This document shows positions 16,801 to 25,077 of a DNA stretch of 64,000 bases, piece by piece (within the stretch, counting starts at the first letter, position 1; each line of letters starts with the position of its first letter). The translations under genes and the position numbers were made by a program. Where the stretch lies: positions 1,227,192 through 1,291,191 of the forward strand of contig NZ_LGTC01000001.1 in the NCBI RefSeq assembly GCF_001262605.1. The letters are read 5' to 3'. The notes under the pieces were generated by a model. The model was not told the DNA's origin. It worked only from the letters and a program-made list of their open reading frames with translations, and made no database searches. This DNA is from Pseudobacteroides cellulosolvens ATCC 35603 = DSM 2933 (lineage in GTDB: Bacteria; Bacillota; Clostridia; Acetivibrionales; DSM-2933).

Positions 16801-19501
16801 ACTTGGCATTTTGATATGAGAATACTACGTCATAAAGTTTACCTCTTGCAATATTGTGGGTTTTTCTATAATCATTTAAAATCATGTCATAGTTATATCT
16901 TTGATTTTTAAGGCATAAACTTAGTTCTTTTGTGACATATAAAAGATACGATCTAAAATCCATATCTTTGTCAGCATATAGCCTTACAGGTATAGAGCTT
17001 ACAAACATTCCCACTGTATCCTTTTCCTTTGCCCCAGACCTATTTAATATAGGGGTTCCTAGTACAATATCATTAAAACCCGAAAGTTTGCTGAAATATA
17101 AAGATATAATAGACATAAACATTGAGAAAACTGAAATCTTTTTTTCTTTACAATAACAGGTTAAAAGGGAGGATAGCTCCTCTGATAACACTAAGGTTTT
17201 TCTCTTTGCTTCTGTACTCGGGACAAGGCCATCTTTCTCAAATTCTGTTAACTGAGGAATTGTACTAAACTTCTCATTCCAGAAAGCTTTATTTTTATCA
17301 AATTTATTTGAATATTTATATTCTTCTTCATCCATTATAAAATCCAAATAAGATGGTTTATTTTCAAACAAGGTGCTATTATTATTTTTAAGACAGTCGT
17401 ATACCTCAATAAAATGGCTGCCTAAAAGATTTATAGTCCAGGCATCGGAGATTAAATGATGGGTTTTGAAATATAAGAGTGTATGTTGGGGTAATCTTAT
17501 AATGGCAAAATAGTAGAGGGGTGAATCATATAAGTTAAAAGGTCTTTGAGCCTCTTTTTCATCCCACTCATAAAAGCTTTCTATTCCCGATTCTCTAAAA
17601 TCAATAGTATCAACATTAAAGTATTTATATTGACTTACATACTGTTTTTGCTGTCCATCCTCATCAATAATTCTAAGTCTCATTCCTTCATTTTTCTCAA
17701 CAATAATATTAAATGATTTTTCAACCAGAGAAAAATCCAGTTCATTTTTAGTTTTTATACTTCCGATTATATTACCTATACTGGTGCCTGGAAAAACCTT
17801 TTCAGTAAACCATATGGATTTTTGCGGCTGTGTCAGCGGATAATATTTTGAATAGGTTTCAAAATTCGAAGTTAAAAGCCTGGAAAACTCAGTTATTCCT
17901 TGTCTATTCATCATTACCTTTACAGCACTTCCCATAAATTCAAGTCCCTTTAAAGCAGGATAAAAAGTATCAAATGTATTTTCAGTTGAAGAATCGCTTA
18001 GAATTATGGTAAATTTGTTCTTGTTGTTTATTTCATAAAACAAGGATATTTCATCTGCCAGAGAACTGAGAAATTCATTAATATTAATTTTGTTCTCCTT
18101 TAGATATACTTTTACAGTGTCTAGATAATCTCTTTGATTTTCTCCATAGGAACAGGTTTCTGCAATTGCATATGCAATAATACAGTCATCTTCTTTTACA
18201 TAAAAAAGTTTCCTTAAAAGTGTCATGTCCAACGAATTGTATACTTCTTTTATTTCATCTAAATAAAAACTGTTCTTTGTATAGTCAAAACATTGAATTT
18301 CCAACTGTGACATATTGTTTTTACAGTATTCCCAAAAATCTGAAGCTTCAACAGCTGCTTCAGTAGTGTATATATTTGCTGTAAGTCTCTTATTCATACC
18401 TTCTGATGTACATTCAAATACTTTTACTAAATGTAACTGATACAAATTTGTATCATCAATTATACAGCCTATTTTTTCAAAAATGCTTTTGTACCATTCA
18501 AGATTATCCATAAAATAAGAAATATAGTTTTCAAAATATGTGTGATTTAAAAGATTTTCAATAAGCCCTATATGTATGTCAGTTTTGGCCTTTGGACTAA
18601 GATAAGCCTCAGGTACAATATATGGAAGATACCCTAAAAATGTACGGCGGTATATCCGCAAAGAGGTACCTACACCTAAAAGCTTGCCGCTCTTTTGATA
18701 AATCAGATTTATTGCAAGGGTAGATTTGTCCTTAAAACTCTCCAGCTTTTTTATGTAATTTTCAAATTCATTGTCATCATTTAAATACAAATCTTTAGAT
18801 AGATATTTGGCCTTGTGATATAGTTTCCATAATTCTTCCATATGATAGTAAGTAAGAGATTTAATCTGCGGATAGGTCTTTTCAAACAAATAGCCGAAGA
18901 TTTTTTGGCTTGTAGACCATTCAAGGCTTACAATATTCAATCCGTATCTATATTCATTTTCCGTATGTTTAACATATTTGACTTCTCCATCGACATAAAG
19001 AGTAGTATTTTCATTTAAAATAAGACAGATATTCCTTACCAATGAACCCTGTGTTAATATCTCTTCTTTTGTACGAAAGGAAAAGCCTGAGGTACTTATA
19101 TCAATAATTTCATATTTTGTATCACTGCCTCTTAAAACAATATATGCCTTTTCTTCAGCTGACAGCAGATATCTTGACCTGTTTCTTAGAAAACATATTT
19201 TAACTTCTTCAGGTATACTTATTCTAAAAGAACTTTCCAGAATCGAAGTGATTTTTGATTTGAAAGAAAAATAACACTCTTTATAAAAAAAGTCCATTTC
19301 TATGGTATCATCTATTTTTAAATCCCCTTGATTAATATAGCTGACTATAGGGTTGTTACCTGATTTATAGTTAAATATGATTTTTGTGTGAACTTGTTGA
19401 TGGTCCAACTTCAGCAGAATAGGTATTTCTTTTATTTTCGCAAGGTTTGTGTACAGATTTAAAATATTTGATTGATCATTGATTATACGATATGTATACA
19501 T
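13871..19501 (-). CDS. PilZ-domain single-module non-ribosomal peptide synthetase (PilZ-GNAT-like-C-A-T-TE)
   Basis: This 1876-residue protein has the following order. YcgR-type N-terminal domain (about 20-100). PilZ domain (about 103-215) with both c-di-GMP motifs, RNRSR (106-110) and DISTSG (134-139). A region (about 216-545) that looks like one or two GNAT-like acyltransferase folds (SGKLLGVGT, WYKSIFEKIGC). Condensation domain (about 553-985) with HHLISDAW at 681-688, Ala replacing the usual Gly. Adenylation domain (about 1008-1500) with FTSGSTGNPKG, YGPTE and YRTGD. Carrier domain with the pantetheine Ser in LGLDSIK (S1545). Thioesterase (about 1600-1876) with GWCIGG, so the nucleophile is Cys1677, with His1852. 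The hand-read specificity residues are D-V-Q-N-M-G-I-I-N-K; I do not recognise a substrate. It probably makes a small acyl-aminoacyl product under c-di-GMP control. No other biosynthetic gene adjoins it. GGCGGTG precedes the ATG. Confidence 0.9.
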   Translation of the reverse strand: MYTYRIINDQSNILNLYTNLAKIKEIPILLKLDHQQVHTKIIFNYKSGNNPIVSYINQGDLKIDDTIEMDFFYKECYFSFKSKITSILESSFRISIPEEVKICFLRNRSRYLLSAEEKAYIVLRGSDTKYEIIDISTSGFSFRTKEEILTQGSLVRNICLILNENTTLYVDGEVKYVKHTENEYRYGLNIVSLEWSTSQKIFGYLFEKTYPQIKSLTYYHMEELWKLYHKAKYLSKDLYLNDDNEFENYIKKLESFKDKSTLAINLIYQKSGKLLGVGTSLRIYRRTFLGYLPYIVPEAYLSPKAKTDIHIGLIENLLNHTYFENYISYFMDNLEWYKSIFEKIGCIIDDTNLYQLHLVKVFECTSEGMNKRLTANIYTTEAAVEASDFWEYCKNNMSQLEIQCFDYTKNSFYLDEIKEVYNSLDMTLLRKLFYVKEDDCIIAYAIAETCSYGENQRDYLDTVKVYLKENKININEFLSSLADEISLFYEINNKNKFTIILSDSSTENTFDTFYPALKGLEFMGSAVKVMMNRQGITEFSRLLTSNFETYSKYYPLTQPQKSIWFTEKVFPGTSIGNIIGSIKTKNELDFSLVEKSFNIIVEKNEGMRLRIIDEDGQQKQYVSQYKYFNVDTIDFRESGIESFYEWDEKEAQRPFNLYDSPLYYFAIIRLPQHTLLYFKTHHLISDAWTINLLGSHFIEVYDCLKNNNSTLFENKPSYLDFIMDEEEYKYSNKFDKNKAFWNEKFSTIPQLTEFEKDGLVPSTEAKRKTLVLSEELSSLLTCYCKEKKISVFSMFMSIISLYFSKLSGFNDIVLGTPILNRSGAKEKDTVGMFVSSIPVRLYADKDMDFRSYLLYVTKELSLCLKNQRYNYDMILNDYRKTHNIARGKLYDVVFSYQNAKYADSTENIDYEARWHFNKNQSDSLVIHVDDREEQGQFLINIDYLVNMFSKEDINKLCKRLIKLMKDVINCPDKKISNFNILSEDELSEAINMLESFNSTKFKFPKEKTIHELFEEQAALTPYSTALIANRTSITYKELNEKSNSLARNLRKLGVTPDTFVGIMDKPSIELIVGILAILKAGAAYLPIDPDYPDERVTYLLENCDVKFLLSRKYLCPAPLYKCETVYLEDEKSYDKDCSNLSKINSSSDLAYIIFTSGSTGNPKGVMIEHRNLVNQIVGLGEKLKFDSSYNHILLAKITFDVSVQHIFASLTTGAKLFIPDSEILKDADKFWRFVYDNKISVINTVPAYIDTLLDNINISSSHVFKYMMVGGDIFKKKLFDKIKSTVQVENIINIYGPTECTINATLYECPGDLNTNIIPIGKPLYNYSAMILDNSNFPVPVGVPGELCFSGDGIARGYLKAPELTNEKFVQNPIDPNSTTYRTGDLAKWLPDGNIEYIGRIDRQVKINGIRIELGEIESSLAACKGVKETFIMDVEDICSRKKQLCAYVVLEDKTDLSHLRKYLAEKLPSYMVPQYFVEMERFPLNTNGKIDKKKLPNPFEQNIEKSHYKPSNDIEVKLSKIAEKLLGVSDISTHDNLFDLGLDSIKMVTLVTSIKREFNINISFEEVHKDASIKGLSNYIMEREKENSISENLIPLAKGTNPDKHVFFIHSGSGEISTYMELCFKLNKEFNYWGIKMYGLEDLSPINITIDDLSDKYIKMIKKVQPLGPYYLFGWCIGGTIAFELALKLEREGDKVSFLALANTIPPMHWENIEYFDLQSEKLFLEKYFNIKADMYSSNHKTMKDLWEWAIEYFETNFMAATLKEILKNTVPKSVIYAIPKFEELNIREIVYYLNAIRTLHTLRANYFPCGKVNARVDFFKSTNDNIVDDENIWNNYCENKIEIYEVFGEHVTIFRSPYVNQFSKMLNNLLSRKI

Positions 19502-19674
19502 AAATAGACACCGCCTAGTAACTTAGAATAATTTCTATAAACGTTTTAATATTGGTGTGAAAAATTCATTTGAACATTAGATAATGTTTGGTAAAGTTTT
19601 TATGTATACTTATTATCGGAAAAAATTATATTTAAGGTTAGAATTATTTTATGTGCTTTTTTGGGACTTAACTA

Positions 19675-20397
19675 TTAATCAATTTTGCAATCCTTTATAA
19701 TAATAGATGGTACTTTGCTCTTTATTTTATTCATTTCTTTTATGAAATAATCCATTTTCTCTCTATCAGATACAGCCCTGTAATATTGGAATGCATAATA
19801 ATATCCATAGTAATTAATTCTTATTTCTTTTGACTTCAATAGTGGTTCAATGCTTTTTAAATCAATTTTTGAGAAATCACTACTTGTAATTTGATTTTCT
19901 ATCAATTTAAATAATGCAATTTCTTCATCTTTCTCTTGTCCACCCTTATGTAATCGTCTCCATCTTCCCCCATCAGTATATAAAATACCTGTTTTTAGAG
20001 GAAGAGGAAGGATACAAATTACTCCCATTCCTAACGGCATTGCTCCTAATAGCAAAAGCACAGTACTTCCTGTAATAATTCCCAATGGTAGAAAAATAAC
20101 TCCCATTACTATTGAAGCAACTGGTCCACCTAATAAAACCTTTGACCATATCTTTATGTTATCATTATTAGATTCATAAGGAGCAGTGCAACCAACACCG
20201 CCCCACATTACAATCTGCTTTTCAAGATAAAATTTAATGTTATTATTTTCATCTGACTTTATTCCTAATGGTCCAATGACCAATAAGTAAAATCGCCAAC
20301 CATTAATTAATCCTACAATAACATGCCCTAATTCATGTATTACTCCAGAAATAAAATAACATAATATTGTAATCAATACAAAAGTAACAATCTCCAC
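19675..20397 (-). CDS. M50-like membrane zinc metalloprotease
   Basis: This is a 240-residue membrane protein. The first helix carries HELGH (HExxH zinc ligands, residues about 21-25), and a later TDGGRW resembles the third-ligand DG motif of site-2-protease-like enzymes. There are four or so hydrophobic segments, then a soluble helical tail (about 150-240). The start is a GTG at 20397 after a G-rich ribosome site (GAGGGGG). It lies 173 bp upstream of the PilZ-synthetase gene on the same strand; a shared role is possible but not shown. Substrate unknown. Confidence 0.72.
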   Translation of the reverse strand: MEIVTFVLITILCYFISGVIHELGHVIVGLINGWRFYLLVIGPLGIKSDENNNIKFYLEKQIVMWGGVGCTAPYESNNDNIKIWSKVLLGGPVASIVMGVIFLPLGIITGSTVLLLLGAMPLGMGVICILPLPLKTGILYTDGGRWRRLHKGGQEKDEEIALFKLIENQITSSDFSKIDLKSIEPLLKSKEIRINYYGYYYAFQYYRAVSDREKMDYFIKEMNKIKSKVPSIIIKDCKID

Positions 20398-20458
20398 TTG
20401 TTCCCCCTCAAACTTAATATATTCATCAGAAGACAGGCTGCATTAAATTTTTTCAAAT

Positions 20459-22844
20459 CTAAACACTATAAACAAACCCGAATTTTAAAGCTAATATCAT
20501 GACATCCGCCATGTTAATCCCATTATCATTAGTAAGGTCACATCTTTTATCAAATATCTTATCACCCGGAACCGTTCCAAAAGCTTTTGCAATAATAACA
20601 ACATCATGCATATTTACAGTACCGTCATTGTTTATATCTTCTACAACTCCTGGAATGGTAGGAATAGTAGTTACTGGATTTGTAGGAGTATTGCTTGGTC
20701 TTGGATCACTGCCGTCCAAATAATATGTAACCCATGCCAATGCAGCATTTAGGCTTATAGTTACACTATTTGTCATAAATGATTCAACATGATCAACATA
20801 GCATGTCTGAGCAGCAGGTCTGCCAGTTTTCGAACCTGCATAAGCCCATGGATCTAGCGTTCCTGAATTTGGTCCGCTTGCTACAAATCCTGGAGGAACA
20901 GATGGGTATAAAGGGTCAGCCTGTGGACAAAAGAACCTGTGGTGCGGATACTTCATGGGGTTTTCACCATATCCAGAAACATATACCTTTAACAGTGGAT
21001 TACGTCCCATAAGATAATCCAAAGCCCTCGTTTTCCTGTATTGTCATAAATGTGTCAGCAGCTGTTTTAATACTATCTGCAACTTCCGGAAATTCATCTA
21101 TTTTATGCAAAGCCAATGTCAGAGTTCCCAATCCACCTGTAGCACTCCAATCAAAACATCCTGCCAATCCGTTTGATGCACCTTTCAATGTAACAGGCAT
21201 TTTCAAACTATATTCGTAAGCCTTCAAATCACTAAGATATTCTTCCTTTCCTGTTGTAACATATAATTCACATGCAGCCCAATAAAAATCATCTTCAAGA
21301 TAATTATCCCCATATGTTTCACTGCCAGGCTCCTGTCCATACGGTGACATCACTGCGGGATGCTTTTTAGCAGCTTCATATGCAGTTTCTGCTGAAGTAA
21401 GGCACTTAGCTGAAAAAGATTTGTCTTTATCCTTCCATATGCGAGAAGCCTGTGCTGCACAAGCAGTAAGATTTAATGTAGCTGCTGTTGAGGGTGGATA
21501 ATATATCCTTCTTTCCTTATCCTGATCAGGACGGGTTGGAAAGGATGTCCATTCCTGATCTGCCATCTTGTGTACTGCCATACCTGCTCTGTCAAAACCT
21601 TCAGGAATCTGCATTTTTAGCATCCATTCCATTTCCCATCTGGTTTCATCCATCAGATCATTTTTAGAATTCCCACCTTCTGGTATATTTAGTTTTCCGT
21701 CACCAAATTGTTCCTCTTTTGATGTTGCAACAGAGTGTTCATATTGGTTTTGGAGAATCCATAAAGCCAGTCCGCCATGGACAACATATTTACCATGATC
21801 TCCTGCATCATACCAGCCCCCTGTACTTTCTATAGACTCAGGACCACTGTAATTTCTACCGTTAATAAGTATTGCTGTATCATTAGCATGACCTGCTGCA
21901 CGTGCCCATTTGGTTTCTACACAGTAAGGCATTTCAATATTTATACCGCTTCTTGCATGGTAGAAATATTTAAGTGCATCATATTTCATTTGTGAATACA
22001 TGTCCGTTCCGATATCGAAGGGAAAGCTTACAGCACTTCCTGCAACAAGCTGATAGTTCTTACCAGGTTTTGTATAGTATGAAAAATCTATTATTTCTAA
22101 AGTTTCCCACGATGCATGATCTCGACCGTATGGCTTTGTTTTTCCGGAAGCAACAACAACACCTGAGCTGTTCTTTAGCTGCCATTCAATAGGTAGTGCA
22201 CCATAAGACTTAACCTTTAATGTAGCTTTTTTAGCTGCATGTGGAAAATACCCTAACTGATTAACCCTTATATCCCTTGCTGGTGTTGATGTAGGTATAG
22301 GAGTAGGTATAAATTCAGGATCAACTAATGACATTGAAATAAATTGAATTTCACACGGTAGAGGACCAGGCAGATCTCCACCAAGGTAGAAAGCAAACTC
22401 TGCAGACTGGATGCTCTCATTTACTGTAAATGTGTCATTTATATTAAGAATCTGCATTGCTTTAACTGAAAACGGTTGATTGTTATTATTCCATACATCC
22501 CCAAAAGGCTCGCTACTACCACCGACTCTGGCATAAATTTTACAATCCTTATTTGCTCTGAGTGAAAACTTCACGTTGTATGTATGGCCTGCAACTATTG
22601 ATATGTCTTTATGGCTCAATTGAACATCCTTACTATTTGTGCTTTTCTGGTCAATGTGAACAACAAGATTACCATCACTTATAAATGAGTAAGAATTGTG
22701 ATTGTTGTTTTCAAACACTTTCCAAGGCAAAGTGATTTCATCCTTAAAATTAGTTTTTTGCAGCAGCTCACCCGCACTGGACGCCATGGAAACCCCAATT
22801 AAAACAAGCAGTATTATGCATATCAAACCTAATTTTTTAAACAC
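20459..22844 (-). pseudogene. Dockerin-bearing GH9 cellulase, internal deletion and lost catalytic Glu
   Basis: Domains in order: signal peptide, CBM4_9-like carbohydrate-binding module (about 35-180), Pro/Thr linker, CelD-type Ig-like domain (IRVNQLGYFP), and GH9 catalytic domain with intact WYDAGDHGKYVVHGG. The frame then ends at SYGT near 21000. The C-terminal part of GH9 resumes in another frame at MDYLMGRNP and continues through PHHRFF to a two-repeat type I dockerin (DINNDGTVNMHDV, DLTNDNGINMADV). The stretch normally between these blocks, roughly 40-60 residues in GH9 enzymes, is missing. In the second GH9 signature the catalytic Glu is Ser (TNSVTIS instead of NEV). The GTG at 22844 after AGGGGTGATC is the preferred start. 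The gene looks inactive. Confidence 0.88.
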
Positions 22845-23007
22845 GTTGATCACCCCTATAATTTTCATATCATATAATTTAATTATACAGTAACTTTCTA
22901 TAAATATAGATAGTTAATATCAGATAATTTATGTATTATTTATAAGTTTTTTACTTATGTTTCTTATATTCATCCACCAATGTCATATTGAGATGCCCAG
23001 TCAATAA

Positions 23008-23763
23008 TTACACCTTACCCACATAACAGCGAGTTCTATTGGGCAAAATCAGTACACTGTTATTACTGTATTTATGAAAAAGGCTAGTCAACCCATCTAT
23101 AAAGCTCTTGTAGTTTTCATCCCTTTCCGATGGAGCATAAGATGCCGATAAGCTGCTTCCTATATAGCTTTCTAAAGTTAATAATCTATTGTTATCAAAT
23201 TCACGATACTCACAATATCCGTCTTTAAAGAAATCACTATATAATAATGGGCTAAAACCGCTCCCACCAGAAAATCCAGAAAATTCAGGGCAAAGTGATC
23301 TGCATAATTCATCATTTTCCTTAATCAATTCGCTCTCAGGCACTCTACTGTTCCAAATAAGAATAGCCTTACCGTGAGGCTTAAGTATCCTTTGGAACTC
23401 AACCTTGGTTTTCTGTCTGTCAAACCAGTGAAAGGCTTGTGCTACAGTTACATAATCCACTGATTTGTCTGACAAGTTTGTATCCTCAGCACTTCCATCA
23501 ACTGCAGCAAAATTGTTTAAATCAGAGCAATACTGAATACATGCTGTTCGCATATTAAAATTAGGTTCAACTGCATACACCTTACCAACCTTATTAGCAA
23601 GAAGCATTGTAAAGATTCCAGTACCTGCTCCGACATCAGCAACAATAGAATCATCAGCTAACCCTGCTTCAATTTCAATATAATCAATTAACTCCTTCGG
23701 ATATGACGGGCGGTATTTTATGTAGTCTGTTACTTTGTTTGTAAACTTGTCTTTACTGTTCAT
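23008..23763 (-). CDS. Class I SAM-dependent methyltransferase
   Basis: This 251-residue cytoplasmic protein has motif I VADVGAGTGIF, an acidic residue ending strand 2 (VYAVEP) and the post-motif AVDGSAEDTNLSDKSVDYV. QAFHWFD is characteristic of the Methyltransf_11 group that includes ubiquinone/menaquinone-type and small-molecule methylases. The ATG at 23763 (MNSKDK) has GAGGG 8 bases upstream and is preferred over the in-frame ATG at 23772. The substrate is unknown. Confidence 0.82.
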   Translation of the reverse strand: MNSKDKFTNKVTDYIKYRPSYPKELIDYIEIEAGLADDSIVADVGAGTGIFTMLLANKVGKVYAVEPNFNMRTACIQYCSDLNNFAAVDGSAEDTNLSDKSVDYVTVAQAFHWFDRQKTKVEFQRILKPHGKAILIWNSRVPESELIKENDELCRSLCPEFSGFSGGSGFSPLLYSDFFKDGYCEYREFDNNRLLTLESYIGSSLSASYAPSERDENYKSFIDGLTSLFHKYSNNSVLILPNRTRCYVGKV

Positions 23764-23844
23764 AGACTTCATCCCTCTTCTATAAGTTTTACTTTAATGT
23801 AATTCCTCTTCATTAAAAGATGAGCATTTGGTTTTGGAATAATA

Positions 23845-24198
23845 TTACTTAGAAAAACTTCTGAAGTAAATATGATTACCATCCGGATCACAGAAATGCA
23901 TATTTCTTGCACCCCAAGGTCTTGTAATTGGCGGCTCAATAATATTGACTCCAAGGCGTTTAAGTCTTTCATATTCAATGTCAACATCTTCAACGGTAAA
24001 TGAAATGCACATATTTTGATTAGAGTTATTTTTCTCTTTTCCATCATTATAAATTGTCAAAGTTGTACCTGTCCCACTTATTGGTATTACTTGGTGTATT
24101 TCATCATCACTATCTGATGTGGTATTGAGAACCGCTTTGTAAAACTCTGCCATCCTTAAAACATCGTTTGTCAACAAACACACTTCAGCTAAAAACAT
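23845..24198 (-). CDS. VOC (glyoxalase/bleomycin-resistance fold) protein
   Basis: This 117-residue protein has a single vicinal-oxygen-chelate fold: start MFLAEVCLLTNDVLRMAEFY, middle ISFTVEDVDIEYERLKRLG and ending FCDPDGNHIYF, where the Asp-Pro-Asp-Gly-Asn turn precedes a metal or substrate position. Such proteins act as dioxygenases, isomerases or drug-binding resistance proteins; the role here is not defined. ATG 24198 follows GGGAGG with 8-base spacing. It is followed by the methyltransferase gene after 81 bp. Confidence 0.82.
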   Translation of the reverse strand: MFLAEVCLLTNDVLRMAEFYKAVLNTTSDSDDEIHQVIPISGTGTTLTIYNDGKEKNNSNQNMCISFTVEDVDIEYERLKRLGVNIIEPPITRPWGARNMHFCDPDGNHIYFRSFSK

Positions 24199-24249
24199 GT
24201 AGTAATCCTCCCATAAAAAAGCAATTTTCACTTCATGATATTAAATTTA

Positions 24250-24281
24250 CTAAATATATTAGACTTACATAATATATTTAG
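24250..24281 (-). terminator. AT-rich hairpin between the DinB-like and VOC genes
   Basis: A perfect 11-bp inverted repeat, CTAAATATATT (24250-24260) and AATATATTTAG (24271-24281), lies just downstream of the DinB-like gene. With almost no G/C pairs it is weak. Confidence 0.4.
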
Positions 24282-24294
24282 AATATCAATATAA

Positions 24295-24990
24295 CTATGT
24301 TCTGAAATATTTCTTTTTCTTAAGTATTGATTGCTTGATTTTAAATCCATCATTAATATGAACTATTTGGTGTCGCGTGATTGGCATGAGGATTATTCCT
24401 GCTACGTCTTTCTTGCCCCAAAAGTCCAAAAGCCAGATACTATCTGGGTGTTCCAAGATTCCTCCTTCATTAAAAATCTTGGTTAAACCTTCAGACTTTA
24501 TTTTCCTTTTCATATCCTCAGACTTAAGTTTTGACAATATTTTTTGCGTCTGTAATCCAACAGCAATACGATAATCTTTCAATGCTTCAATATCAATTCT
24601 TTTACTAAAATCCATAATTTCATCATCGCTCATAGCATTACCAGTATCTGTTACATGAATATGTAGTCTAGAAAGCCATTCGTCACTTAGAACCTGATTA
24701 GTCTCATTGACCAGAATATTTATTGTCAAATCCTCAATTCTTGTAATATGCCAAATGTTCCATGCTATTGTCACAGCTTTTTCCGACGGCATAATTGCAA
24801 AATCATAATTTTGCATTCCATCCCACAACTGATCAATAAGCGTGGCCTCTTTTTGTCCGCTCATTTCGGCAAAATGTACAGATGAATGCATATCAACCAA
24901 AAGTCTCTTTGCCTCGGCAAACAAACTGGGATTTCGAATAGTCTCTGTTAGCCTCTTTTGCTTTAAGTTCCATTCTGACGTTATGCTCAT
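24295..24990 (-). CDS. DinB-like four-helix-bundle protein
   Basis: This 231-residue soluble helical protein has AWNIWHITRIEDLTINIL in the middle and ITRHQIVHIND near the end. These place His residues where DinB/YfiT-type proteins bind a metal ion. Members act as damage-inducible proteins or thiol S-transferases (bacillithiol/mycothiol types); the role here is not defined. Standing alone with its own promoter region, it gives no context clue. Confidence 0.7.
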   Translation of the reverse strand: MSITSEWNLKQKRLTETIRNPSLFAEAKRLLVDMHSSVHFAEMSGQKEATLIDQLWDGMQNYDFAIMPSEKAVTIAWNIWHITRIEDLTINILVNETNQVLSDEWLSRLHIHVTDTGNAMSDDEIMDFSKRIDIEALKDYRIAVGLQTQKILSKLKSEDMKRKIKSEGLTKIFNEGGILEHPDSIWLLDFWGKKDVAGIILMPITRHQIVHINDGFKIKQSILKKKKYFRT

Positions 24991-25077
24991 ATTTCACTCC
25001 TAATCACTCTAATAGTTGTGATTTAAACAGGTGCAGCTATATTTTATTCTGCTTCTTCTTTTCTTTTTCATGTTAAA

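Noticed and set aside
20459..21022. A stand-alone small dockerin protein starting MDYLMGRNP
   Set aside because: This start is inside the GH9 fold (the conserved DYLMGRN helix), lacks a ribosome site or signal peptide, and continues the broken cellulase upstream.
23769..24047. A 92-codon minus-strand frame inside the VOC gene
   Set aside because: It overlaps the VOC gene in another frame, has a random composition and no conserved motif.
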